Assembly (NCBI GenBank): GCA_002077045.2
Contig: KZ111216.1
Coordinates: forward strand, 1-39,739
Length of the DNA stretch: 39,739 bases
Direction: 5' to 3'
Source: Rachicladosporium sp. CCFEE 5018
Taxonomy: Eukaryota; Ascomycota; Dothideomycetes; Cladosporiales; Cladosporiaceae
A program made the translations under genes and the position numbers. Under the pieces are notes generated by a model. It saw only the letters and a program-made list of their open reading frames with translations. It was not told the DNA's origin and did no database searches. The first letter of the stretch is position 1; each line of letters starts with the position of its first letter. Below are positions 30,754-39,739 of the stretch, one piece after another.

Positions 30754-31684
30754 ATGATAAGTGACAGCCGTGCAGTCGGTCTCGCTACATGGATCGGTGG
30801 CGAAGCGTCTAGCACTGTAGACGCTCTGCACGAAGACGAGTCAGTGGGGAACAAGAAAAAACGTCATCAAGGCAAGCAGGCCTGTCAGCAATGCCGCCGG
30901 CGGAAAATCAAAGGGATGCTTACCTTCCTTCACCCTCACTGCCTGCAACACGCTGGCAGCGATGCATCAGTGCGACGAGACCCGGCCGAGCTGCAAGTCC
31001 TGTGGCAAGGCCAAGTTGTCGTGCAAGTATGAACTACCCGCCGGACAGACCCGACAGCAAGCGCTTGCCCAGAATCAGTCCAAGATTCAGCATGAACTCG
31101 AAGCGCATGCATCCTTGATCAGTACCTTACGCACGCTACCATCGGATGCCGCAGTCGAAGTCCTCCATCGACTCCGAGGAGGGCAGTATGACGGCATACT
31201 CGTTGGCGGACGCGAATCTCGAGACGGCACTGAGGTTCAGCAGGGGAGCTTCCCGTCTGAGTACCCCGTCGACAACGCAGAGGAGGATGCATCCGGCGAG
31301 GAGGACGAGGCATACTCGGATGCCACGGCCTCTCTCCCGCAGCGCTACACGCAGTTTGTTAGCCACAATATGGACTTCTTATCTTCTCAAGAGAGCACTC
31401 AGGTGGCTACCATGCCTTTCACAGCTATGCCTGAGGTGAAACGGAATCTGCCGTACACAGGGTACTACGCGCCATATATGGCGTATCCGGACCCGGCTGG
31501 TGAACAGCAGAGTCTCAGCATGGGCGTGTCGAGGATATGCACCATCGTCTTATCTTTCCTGGCGGCCGTAGTCAATACCTGTCGCTCTGGGCATCACATT
31601 CAATATTGCGTCGGTGGTATTTGGGACGTACTTCGTCGCCAAAGGTTCGCGATAGGAACACTTGATCTTGAGTCTTCGGCATAA
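30754..31684 (+). CDS. Short Zn2Cys6 (fungal binuclear cluster) transcription factor, possibly broken
   Basis: Start ATG at 30754. Joining 30754-30912 to 30971-31684 gives 290 codons plus stop and a perfect fungal DNA-binding cluster, C-x2-C-x6-C-x6-C-x2-C-x6-C: CQQCRRRKIK from exon 1 and CDETRPSCKSCGKAKLSC from exon 2. The cluster coordinates two zinc ions and binds CGG half-sites in the nucleus. A basic stretch KKKRH precedes it and a linker with a short helical region (IQHELEAHASLISTLRTLP) follows. The intron that must be removed (30913-30970) ends in CATCAG but starts GGGATG, not GT, so splicing looks disabled. The protein ends long before the usual middle homology region of this class (often 600-900 aa), so it is truncated or a short regulator. 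No partner genes nearby suggest its targets. Confidence 0.6.
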
Positions 31685-32940
31685 GGCGCCTATACGATTA
31701 TCAGCCATGCTCGAGATTTCGACGTTCGGACCGTTGGCGTGGACTTACATTTCGGTCTTTGCTCATCACACTTGCTCTTGCTGTGTTGACATCGCCATTA
31801 CACGCGAATCGACTTAACTGGCTTTGTGAATCACCCACCGGCTGCGACAAGTCTGGCAAGCTTGTGCTGCTATCGCAGCTCGCTCTCGACAACGTGAGGC
31901 GCTCTCAAGTGGCTCAGCCGTTTCTCTCGAGGCCATGTGGGCAATGGTTGTACAAACGAAACGAGGCGCTTGCGTCGTCTCCTGACCTTGAATGCCCAAA
32001 GCGACAAGCGCGTACTCAAAAACAAGGCTGGACCGCTTCTGTCTTCACGCTAGTCGGTGGCCTTCCAATATTCGATACATCTGATTGCCATACCGGAACT
32101 GGGCGTACGTAGTTTCAGCGTGAGGGTGTAATATGCGTTGATGTAGTGCTCTTTAAGCTCTCCTGACAGTTCTTATGGGATGATATTCTCGTCCCAGTCG
32201 TGCCCAGAGATATTTGCTAGTGTCGCGTGCTAAGTCTGATCATTCGTCGGGTTGCACTTCATTCGATGAGTCGACCGTAGCGGCCCAGTGTGGCGAATAT
32301 AGCACTCAGGATGCGGCTGAGCCACACACTTGTGATGCATTGAATGGCTTGAATCAGGCTGCTAGCAATCTCCACACTCCCTCATCTGTGTGTATCTTGT
32401 GCTTTATGAAAGATACTGTGCAGCCCGCCCGTTCCATATGTCCCAACCAACCGCATGCAATTGTCCGGAACGTCAGCCCGTATAGACTCGAGGATGACCT
32501 GAAAAGGCCCCTTGCCCGCACGGGATGTAGTTTGCTGCAAACTCTGGGCTCCGGACTGCCACGCGCAGACACGGCGGGTGATACGTCCACGCGGGAGGAA
32601 TTCCCACGCGGGTCTAGGTTCGGGACTATTCGCGAAGTTCCCAAGCATCCCACATGCTCAGATCGTCCCTGCGGGCATGAGGATGGTCTGGAATGGGTCC
32701 ACGAAGTGCGGCAGACTTGCCCCGTCACCCGGTCATGTGGCTCGGGCTACGCGACTGACTTACGCTGCTGGTCTACAAGTCCACCAAATGACTCCAGACT
32801 CACTGTATAAGCAACATAGCGAGTGTCATTACGCCCGTACGGGCATTCTAGCCTATGCTATAGGCACTATAGGCAAAGAGCATATCTATCTCCTAAAATC
32901 TCAATTTGTGTTATCTACACGGGCGGAAACGCCGCGTAGG
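31685..32940. other. Intergenic, nothing recognised
   Basis: Open but unsupported frames occur on both strands. Composition is normal until about 32.8 kb, where TA-richness begins. Confidence 0.35.
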
Positions 32941-32944
32941 TTCT

Positions 32945-33672
32945 ACTCGTAGTTTAAACATTATCCTTATTATACTTATTAACTACATTGTTTATATCTA
33001 CTATCTTATACCCTAATTTCCCTACTTACTAAGATACGAGCTAAAGTCGATTAAGGTACCCAGGTCCTAAACTATTAGACATTACTATAGTAACGGTATA
33101 TATAGCGTATATACCTCCTTACTAGCTTATAAAGGCCTATATCCCGTTTCTAGAGCTAGAAATTTTCGACCCTTTATTACTTAGTCCTATATAATTAGTC
33201 TAGAATCGTACTAGTATTCGCTATTAGTAGAGTAGTATCTCTTTTACTAGTATTATAGAAGGTATACGGGCTAACGCTACTAGAGTAATAGAGATAGACT
33301 ACCTAATAGAACTCCTATTAAATTACTAACGTCCGTTCTCGTAACGCGATAAGTACGCTATTATAGGATAATACGATATTCTATCTAGGATACTATATAA
33401 TAGCTAACTTTAATAGCTATAATACGCGACTCTTATAATCCTATAGCGAAGCTTCTATAGAGTAGCTTCTATCCTTAAGAGGCTAGACGTTTATTAAGAT
33501 TAGTACGTAGAGCGTAGTAAGTAATTCTCTAGCGTTATAGAACGTAATAATCGATATCGTTTAATCGAGAGTAGTTATAAAGTTTAATATAACTAGGATC
33601 GCTATAGAATCTAGAGGTAGTAATAGAGTCGGCCTACTATAGGTAGCCTATTAAATACTATCTAATACTAGC
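32945..33672. repeat. RIP-saturated repeat, identity unknown
   Basis: CA and TG are almost absent and stops occur in every frame. It lies beyond the 3' tail of the LINE at 33673, so it is a separate repeat or the RIP-affected target of that insertion. No protein motif could be read. Confidence 0.65.
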
Positions 33673-35164
33673 TATAAGAATAAGAATAAGAATTTATACG
33701 CCTAATTTAGTACTTTAGTAGCCTATATAGGAAACTATCCTATCAATTATCTAAGAAGGAAACCGACATTATAATTAAAGCCCCTAATCCTATCTCTTAT
33801 ATTACTTTTATAGTTAGTTTACCTTCTAGAAGTGTACTAGTCTATATGCTAGTTAAGCTCCTACTCCCTATCCTAAGTAAGTATCCTCCTCTTACCTACC
33901 TCCTCCCTCCTCTCTAATTCCCTCTTAGTCTCCTCTATAAGTTTAAACTATATAATATATCCTTTATCTAGGATCTACTAAGTAATCCTATTTAGGTCTT
34001 CTAGATTATTCATTATAGCCTAAAAGGACCTATTCTCTACCTATCTCTAGATCCCTCCTATTCCTTTTACCTAGAGGTTATAGCTTATTACTATATACTT
34101 AATATTCTAGGATAGGTCCCTATATTAGTATTTTAGTAAATTAACTCTAGGGGTTTTCTCCTATATAGGTTAGAGTTTAGCCCTATATAGCCACTCCTAA
34201 GCTATATTATAATACTACTTTATACCCTCTTTAGGTAGAGGTATAGCTAGGATAGTATATATTAGATTTCTATCCTCTCTTTCCCGTCCTTATCCTAGTA
34301 GAAGTACGTAGCCTTCTAGGTACTCGGGTCTACGGGGTCCCTATCTTAGGCCTAAGTATAGTTTCTAGTAGACTATACCTTTTCCTATTCTCTATAGGCT
34401 ATTCTCCTAGCCTTCTCCCGGGTACTCTCGCCTTCTCTACCCTCTAGGATCGTTTAACAGTAGGCTAGGTCTCTTTCCCGCGAGGAAGTTCTCCTTAGGC
34501 CGTTATACGCCCTCGTAATCTTAGCTATAGCTACCTAAATTGTCTCCTAAGCTAGATATAGTACTAAGGCTTTTAAGTGTTATACTCTAAGTTAATTCAG
34601 GTACTCCTAGACTAGTAGAGTAGCTAACTTATAGTTAACTATCCTATAGCTAGTAGTTTTATAGGCTCCTATGATTATCCTAAGGTATCTAGTCTAAATT
34701 ACTTTAATTAGCTAGGTAAGGGCCTTTAGGATCTTACCTCTCTTATCCTAGTATACCTAGATCTAGGCCCTATATATAAGAGCTATTCTAATAACTATAT
34801 TATAGAGTATCTTTACCTTCTAGAAGGTTACTCCCTATATAGAGTATATTGGTCTCGTAAGGGACTAGGTCTATATCTCTACCTTTTACTAGATCTACTT
34901 AATATATACTCCCTATTTTAATTTTAAGTCTAGGTAGACTCCTAGGAGTCTAAGAGATATATAGGGCTATATAGTATAGCCCTAGATCTATCCTATAGCC
35001 TTAAGATTATACTTCTTCCTTACCCTTATAACGTATATAAGCTAGTACTTCTTAGGTATAGATTTAACTCTATATATCTTTACCTAGGCCTTATATTTCT
35101 TATATTAAGCTATAAGGATCCTATAGTTCTCCTCTATAGAGTAGGATAAAGCTAGGATGTTTAT

Positions 35165-35275
35165 ATTATCTATATATCCCCCTACTAAGGACCTTAGGGT
35201 ATCTAGGAGTAGGAGGAGAGTACTAATAAAGAATAGGAATAGTAATAGAGATAGAGTAGAGCCCTAGGGGATTCC
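35165..35275 (-). pseudogene. Reverse transcriptase active-site region of the RIP'd LINE
   Basis: The segment reads GIP-stop-GSTLSLLLFLFFIST... and ends VGGYIDNINILA. The TAG at 35264-35266 replaces the glutamine of the G-I-P-Q-G-S box (CAG to TAG). YIDN at 35165-35176 replaces Y-V-D-D through two TG-to-TA changes, removing a catalytic aspartate. It shows both what the element was and how it was killed. Confidence 0.8.
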
Positions 35276-36765
35276 AGTCTATATAGGGATCTAGGGGCCT
35301 TATATTATACCTAGAACTGTTAAGGTGGTTCTATCCTAGAGGAACGACTATATAAAGTCTATAAGCTACTCTAGGATCCTAGTCTATCTTATATTATAGA
35401 TTAGTCTTTAGTAGGAGACATTGTTAAATGCCCTAGAGATATATAGACTTAGTATTAACGCTATAAGGCCCTTATCCTAACCCTAGATTATATATACCTA
35501 CTTAGTAAGTAGCTTAATTACCGAGAGAGTAGATCTCTTAGGCCTAGCTCCTATCTATTCTCCGAGGAACAGATTGTTATCTTCTACTACCTTAGAGAGC
35601 CTATTAGCTATAGCCTTCTTAAGTGTCTTCCTAAGTATGTTAAGTAGGGTAATAGGTCTATAGGCTTTTAGCGTGTTATATCTAGCCTTCTATAGCTCCT
35701 TAAGAACTATAGTGTTAGACTCCTTAAATTATCTTAGGTAATAGCTAGTCCTAGTATAGGCTATAACGAGAATAGCTAGAGGGGGACTAAGTATCTCCCT
35801 ATAGTACTTAAGGAGCCTATTTAGGGTCTTATCTAGCCCTAGGGCCTTATTACTTGGTAGGTCCTTAAGTATATCCTTAACCTCTACTATTCTAATACTC
35901 TATAAGATATCTATAATGTCCTAAGGGTAGACTAATCTAGGGATGTCCCCTAGGTCTACTTCTATAGGTAGAGGGAAGAAGTGTTCTAATATAGCTCTAG
36001 CTTTACCTTCCTCTATAGTTTATAGCTACCCTATCTTATCTAAGATGTCTAGAAACTATAGGAGGGTAGCTAGGTCCCTAGGGTCCTTCCTAGCCTACTT
36101 CCCTAGTTTCTAGATCTTACTTAGGTCCTTAGCTACCTCTACTACTACTACTCTCTAGCCCTAAGCCTTATACTTCCTAATCTACGACTTTTTCCTATTA
36201 GTGGCTTTATTATATAGGACCTAGCTCTCCTCTATCTACCTTACTATCTACTATCTCCTAGCCTACCTAGCTTCCTTAACTACCTAAGAGTACTAGGGTA
36301 TCTAGTACCCCCTTATAGTAGAGGGGGGCATTACTAGTAGGATACACTTAGTAACTATATCTTAGATTATAGCTATAATTTAGGCTACTCTACTATTAAT
36401 GTCTTCTCTAGTATAGAGTAGCTATAGGCTCTAGCCCTAGAGTCTATAGCCTAGGCTTATATTAACTTTCTCCTAGTTAGTAGTCCTCTATTATAGCCTA
36501 GGAGGAGGCTCCTTCCTTATTCTTAGCTATAGGTTAAGTTTAGTATAGACTAGGAGGTAATCTAAAGCTACTTCTATGCCCTCTATAACTTAGTAGCTAA
36601 GAACTACCTCTCTAAGGGATTATAAGTCTAGGGCTAGGTCTAGGGTACTTTAGCTACCTCTAGCCTTCTAAGTAACTATCCCCTAGGGAGTAATAATATC
36701 TATTCCTAGGCCTTATACTATCCTAATTAGATTATCTACTATAGTATAGTACGTTTATATAGCTA

Positions 36766-37198
36766 TGTTACGACCTATATCGTAAGTAATAATAGATCGT
36801 ACGTAATAGGATCTTCCGAGGAAGATAGGTAGTTACGAGTTATGCTTAATAGAGTAGTAGAGCTAGAAGCGTAAGGTATCTAAGCGAAGGATGAATTAAT
36901 TAGTGTTAATATATATAGATCGTTATATTCTAAGAAGTCACTATGAATAATGAGTTAAACACGAGAGATATAGAAGGTACTCTCGCTTGCTATATACCTA
37001 TAAAAGTCGTCTATAATTAGGTCTGATTAGTGTGAAACTAATCCTAGGAGATCGGGATTAGTCTAAGTCTAATCTAGCTAGATTAGTTTAAGTCTAATCT
37101 AGCTAAGTTACGTAACTCCGGCGGCTATGTTCCGTCGCTAGGCTCCTAAGAGCTAATCGCGGAACCTTAGGCTAGGATAGCCTTTATGAATCGTAATA
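36766..37198 (+). mobile_element. Solo LTR nested in the RIP'd LINE
   Basis: 433 bp, starting TGTTACGACC and ending TCGTAATA (the last TG/CA partner changed by RIP). It is flanked by perfect 5-bp copies AGCTA (36761-36765 and 37199-37203). LINE sequence continues on both sides (RT to the left, endonuclease to the right). It is the same family as 28795-29228 (inverted) and shares its R-U5-like half with the gypsy 3' LTR at 6040-6452. CA/TG are depleted along its whole length. Confidence 0.85.
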
Positions 37199-39263
37199 AG
37201 CTAGCCCTTCCTATCTAGGGTAGTAGAGATTAAAGTTACCTACTAGGATATATACTCCTTCCTAGGAGAGGATCCTAGGAATCTATTCTAGTATACCTAC
37301 TTTCTAGTTATAATATAGCTACGGAGGGTTATATAGGCTATATACCTAGACCTTTTCCTAAGTAGTTTTAAGACTAACTAAGGTTATGTTACCCCCTATA
37401 GCTACTAGTATATCTTCCCTACTCTACTAGGTAATATCTAGGTCCTTACTAATATAGATATATATCCTATTATATATCCTATTCTTTATAAACTAGGGAA
37501 AAATAAGATAGTAGGCTAGGTACCTTACTATAGTATGCTACCTAGGGTATAGGTTAATCTATAGCTCCTAGACTATAAATACCTAGTGAATTTTAGGGTC
37601 TAGCTCCTAAGGGAAGTAGTATTAGACCTTATCCTTACTTTTGTTAACGTTATACTACGTAATAGTCTATTTATTATAGTTAATTATTAGGGTAGTAAAG
37701 TATCTATATATTCTTCTTCAGCCCCTTAGCCCTTACTCTATTATTCCTAGAGGTAGGCCTACCTCTAGCTAGGTAGAGGGTTACTAGAGTAAACATTCCC
37801 TATTATCTCCTATATGTTTATAATGCTCTATACGGTTTATATCTATAATTATACCTAGTTAAAGATCTTGTCTCTAATCTTTAGTTAGTTTACTTTAGGC
37901 TAGTTAAGCTTCCTTAGCCTACTAACTAGCCTCTTTAAGCCCTTTTACTATATAGTAGCCTTCCTCTTCTTAGGCCCTACCTCTTACTAGCCTTCCTCTT
38001 CGCTCTAAGAGCTCTTCTCCTCTACCTTATACTACCCTATATTCCTAGTTCTAGCTACTATAGCCTTAGCCTAGGTAGTAATCCTAACTAGGTAGCTCTA
38101 GTCCTAAGATAGGTGTTTCTTACTATAGTTTATATATCTTATCCCTATAGTTATAGTATATTCCTTAGTATTATAGTCCTATATATATTTACTATAGCTC
38201 TACCTAGCTATATAGTTAGGTACTACGTATCTATAGCCCTAGTATTAAAGTACTATATAATCCTAAAGCTAGACTTAAAGATCTCTATAGTCTTAAGCTC
38301 TACCTTCTAGACTAGGCCCTTATAAATAAGTCTATTTACTTATTCTCCTATGTTAACCTAGATAATAACTAAGCTATATATCTACCCTAGGTTATACTTC
38401 TTCCTTAGCTAGGCTACCCTAAGAAACTTACTCCTAGGTATAATAGCCTAGTTCTCCTTCTATAAACCTTTAAGCTAGCTTTCCTTTATAGGGTTAAAAC
38501 TTAGAGGTATCCTATATATAAGAACCTAGAAGGCTTAACTTATAACCTTTACTAATAGAGTAATCCTCTTAGTCTAGCTCTTCGTCTTCTCTAATTCCTT
38601 CCTTACCTCCTATCCTACTATAAATACCTTAATACTCCTACCTCCTATCTACTTTATCCTAATAATCTTCTTCCTCCTAATCCTCTTAACTAGCTCTTTA
38701 TAGGAGAGTACTATAATCTCCTTACGCTCCTCTAGATCCTAAATCCTAATTATAAACCCCTAAGGTTATTCCTTAGCTATGGCTCCTACCTAGGTCTTCT
38801 ACTAGCTCTACTATCTAGTACTAGTATTCTTTAAGAGTGTTTTCTATATGTCCCTAATCCCCTAGAGGATAAGGTTATTATTAGGAAGTTGCTACTACCT
38901 AGTAGTTTTAGCTTATAGGGTAGAGATAACTTAGGTGGCCTTCTAGAGTAGGATCTTATATACCCTAGTATATAGGTCTTACCCTATATAGGCCTCTATA
39001 ATATCTACTTAGAGTGCTTAAACTATTTAGGTATTAAGGGCTTAGTATTACTAGGATAGTATATTCTATTCCTATAATAGGTGCCCCTAACCTCCTCCTA
39101 CTCCCCTAGGGCTTCCTCTACTACCCTATAGTAGTCCTCTATCCCTCGTATACTCCTCTCCTCCGCTCTAGTTACTTCCTTACTCCTTAGGTATATATAT
39201 TCGTTAGTCGTCTATTCCTTATTAAACGCTCTATCTTATATCCTTTAAAACGTATTAGTAGTT

Positions 39264-39739
39264 AGTATAAGATAAGATAAGAATTCATACGCCTGATTTG
39301 GTGCTCTAGTAGCCCATGCAGGAAGCTATCCTATAAACTGTCTAAGAAGGAAACCACTTATTATAGTAAAAACCCCCAATCCTGTCTCTTGCCTCGCTTT
39401 TGTAGTTAGCTTGCCTTCTGGAAGTGCACTAGGCTGTGTGCCAGGTGTGCTCCTACTCCTTGTCTTAAGTAAGCAACCTCCTCTTGCCTGCTTCCTCCCT
39501 CCTCTCTAGCTCCCTTTCAGTCTCCTCTGCAAGTTTGAACTGTGCAATGTATCCTTCATCTAGGATCCACTGAGTGATCCTTTTCAGGTCATCTGGGCTG
39601 TTCATCATAGCCCTGAATGATCTGTCCTTTGCTTGCCTCCAGATCTCTCCTCTCCCTTGTGCCCAGAACTTACAGCTCATCACCATGTGCTTGACATTCT
39701 GAGAGGGATAGCCACACTGGCATTGTGGTGAATCAACTC
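39264..39739 (-). mobile_element. 3' end of a second, largely un-RIP'd Tad-like LINE copy (runs off the window)
   Basis: From 39281 it aligns base for base, with one net gap, to 33690-34147 of the RIP'd LINE, but keeps CA and TG throughout. The coding frame is open from the window edge to a stop at 39465. On the minus strand it reads DSPQCQCGYPSQNVKHMVMS then CKFWAQGRGEIW, that is C-x-C-G...H-x4-C, the C-terminal Cys/His motif that ends the RT protein of this LINE group. It ends in REEAGKRRLLT. The 3' untranslated part ends in a short (AAGAT)n-like tail at 39266-39281. The 5' part lies beyond the window. Confidence 0.85.
39465..39739 (-). CDS. C-terminus of LINE reverse-transcriptase polyprotein (partial)
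   Basis: An open frame of about 91 codons from the window edge to the stop at 39465, lacking its N-terminus. The CQCG...H-x4-C motif spans about 39678-39722 on the minus strand. The rest is a charged helical tail (QFKLAEETERELERREEAG). The ATG at 39684-39686 is internal, not the true start. As the frame is open and RIP-free, the parent element may be young and possibly intact to the right. Confidence 0.75.
   Translation of the reverse strand, partial: VDSPQCQCGYPSQNVKHMVMSCKFWAQGRGEIWRQAKDRSFRAMMNSPDDLKRITQWILDEGYIAQFKLAEETERELERREEAGKRRLLT

Larger units (their letters stand above)
33673..39260 (-). mobile_element. RIP-destroyed Tad-like LINE (non-LTR retrotransposon), nearly complete
   Basis: Minus-strand element of about 5.15 kb once the solo LTR inside it (36766-37198) is removed. 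The order matches fungal Tad-group LINEs. From right to left: ORF1 with zinc-knuckle remnants near 38.1 kb (RYINYSKKHLS, cysteines turned to tyrosine); endonuclease at 37.2-37.9 kb, with GNFNLYYPR then TAG at 37211-37240 where relatives have G-D-F-N-L-H-H-P; reverse transcriptase, with NKALGLDK near 35.85 kb, GIP-stop-GS at 35261-35275 and YIDN at 35165-35176; and a Cys/His C-terminal segment near 34.1 kb. The 3' tail is a short AATAAG-type repeat (33673-33690). Every diagnostic change is CA to TA or TG to TA. The outer 5' edge near 39.25 kb is not sharply defined. Confidence 0.82.

Noticed and set aside
31759..32112. 117-aa plus-strand frame after the Zn2Cys6 gene
   Set aside because: No ATG start, no motif and no splice sites linking it to the regulator's frame.
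32214..32952. Plus-strand frames of 146-198 aa
   Set aside because: Overlapping frames on both strands with no domain. Likely chance openings in GC-balanced DNA.
6040..37198. The LTR-like sequences as miniature inverted-repeat transposons
   Set aside because: The short inverted ends TGTTACGA/TCGTAACA fit both, but the copy at 6040-6452 is joined to a polypurine tract and gypsy pol, and the other two have 5-bp duplications, so LTRs explain all three.
38113..38310. 65-aa plus-strand frame that looks like a hydrophobic membrane peptide
   Set aside because: It lies in RIP-saturated LINE ORF1. TA-rich codons (Tyr, Ile, Leu) create false hydrophobic frames.
1..39739. CRISPR arrays, rRNA or tRNA genes, bacterial operons or ribosome-binding sites
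   Set aside because: None seen. Introns, telomeres and RIP show that the DNA is fungal nuclear DNA, where CRISPR arrays and such sites are not expected. I found no convincing tRNA cloverleaf by eye, though a tRNA scan would be needed to exclude one.

Overview
The window looks like the left end of a chromosome or scaffold of a filamentous ascomycete (Pezizomycotina, possibly a Dothideomycete). The reasons are an (AACCCT)n telomere at base 1, genes with 50-65 bp introns carrying GTAAGT-like donors and CTAAC/CTGAC-like branch sites, fungus-specific families (PTH11-like receptors, Zn2Cys6 regulator, OTT_1508-like deaminase, telomere-linked-helicase-like gene), and repeats hit by repeat-induced point mutation (RIP: CpA to TpA and TpG to TpA). 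Species cannot be told from the sequence.

Layout. (1) 1-11695 is one contig: telomere, then decayed relatives of housekeeping genes (CaMKK/Ssp1-type kinase, TRAPP subunit Bet5, RNA polymerase I subunit Rpa49), a dead 5'-truncated Ty3/gypsy chromovirus with its 3' LTR, and a broken aquaporin cut by a 100-N gap (11696-11795). (2) 11796-11920 is a second telomere array in the same orientation, abutting the C-terminal fragment of a PTH11-like gene. The window therefore holds two chromosome-end-like sequences, which suggests a scaffolding join. (3) 12-23 kb is a gene-poor subtelomere: a decayed frame near 12.4-13.0 kb, a decayed telomere-linked-helicase-like gene, an OTT_1508-like deaminase gene with one in-frame stop, a double-stranded-RNA-binding protein gene just upstream of it on the same strand, and an unrecognised two-exon gene with two TAG stops. 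(4) 23.8-27.8 kb holds the two best genes, which reconstruct without any disruption and are divergent: a five-exon amino-acid/GABA-type permease (536 aa) and a four-exon PTH11-like receptor (388 aa). (5) 28.8-29.8 kb is a solo LTR with a RIP-altered target duplication, leading into RIP-saturated DNA. (6) 30.75-31.7 kb is a short Zn2Cys6 regulator whose only intron lacks a GT donor. (7) 32.95-39.26 kb is a RIP-saturated block holding a nearly complete dead Tad-like LINE, itself split by a solo LTR. (8) From 39.27 kb to the end is the 3' end of a second copy of the same LINE, hardly touched by RIP.

How the parts relate. Most of the window is a mutational record (telomere addition, transposon insertion, LTR recombination, RIP) rather than a pathway. 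The permease/receptor pair is the plausible working transport and sensing unit. The neighbouring dsRNA-binding and deaminase genes are the most suggestive functional pairing: together they have the two parts found in ADAR-type RNA editors, though the deaminase copy has a stop codon. All gene identities come from reading the protein sequences by eye; no database search was possible.
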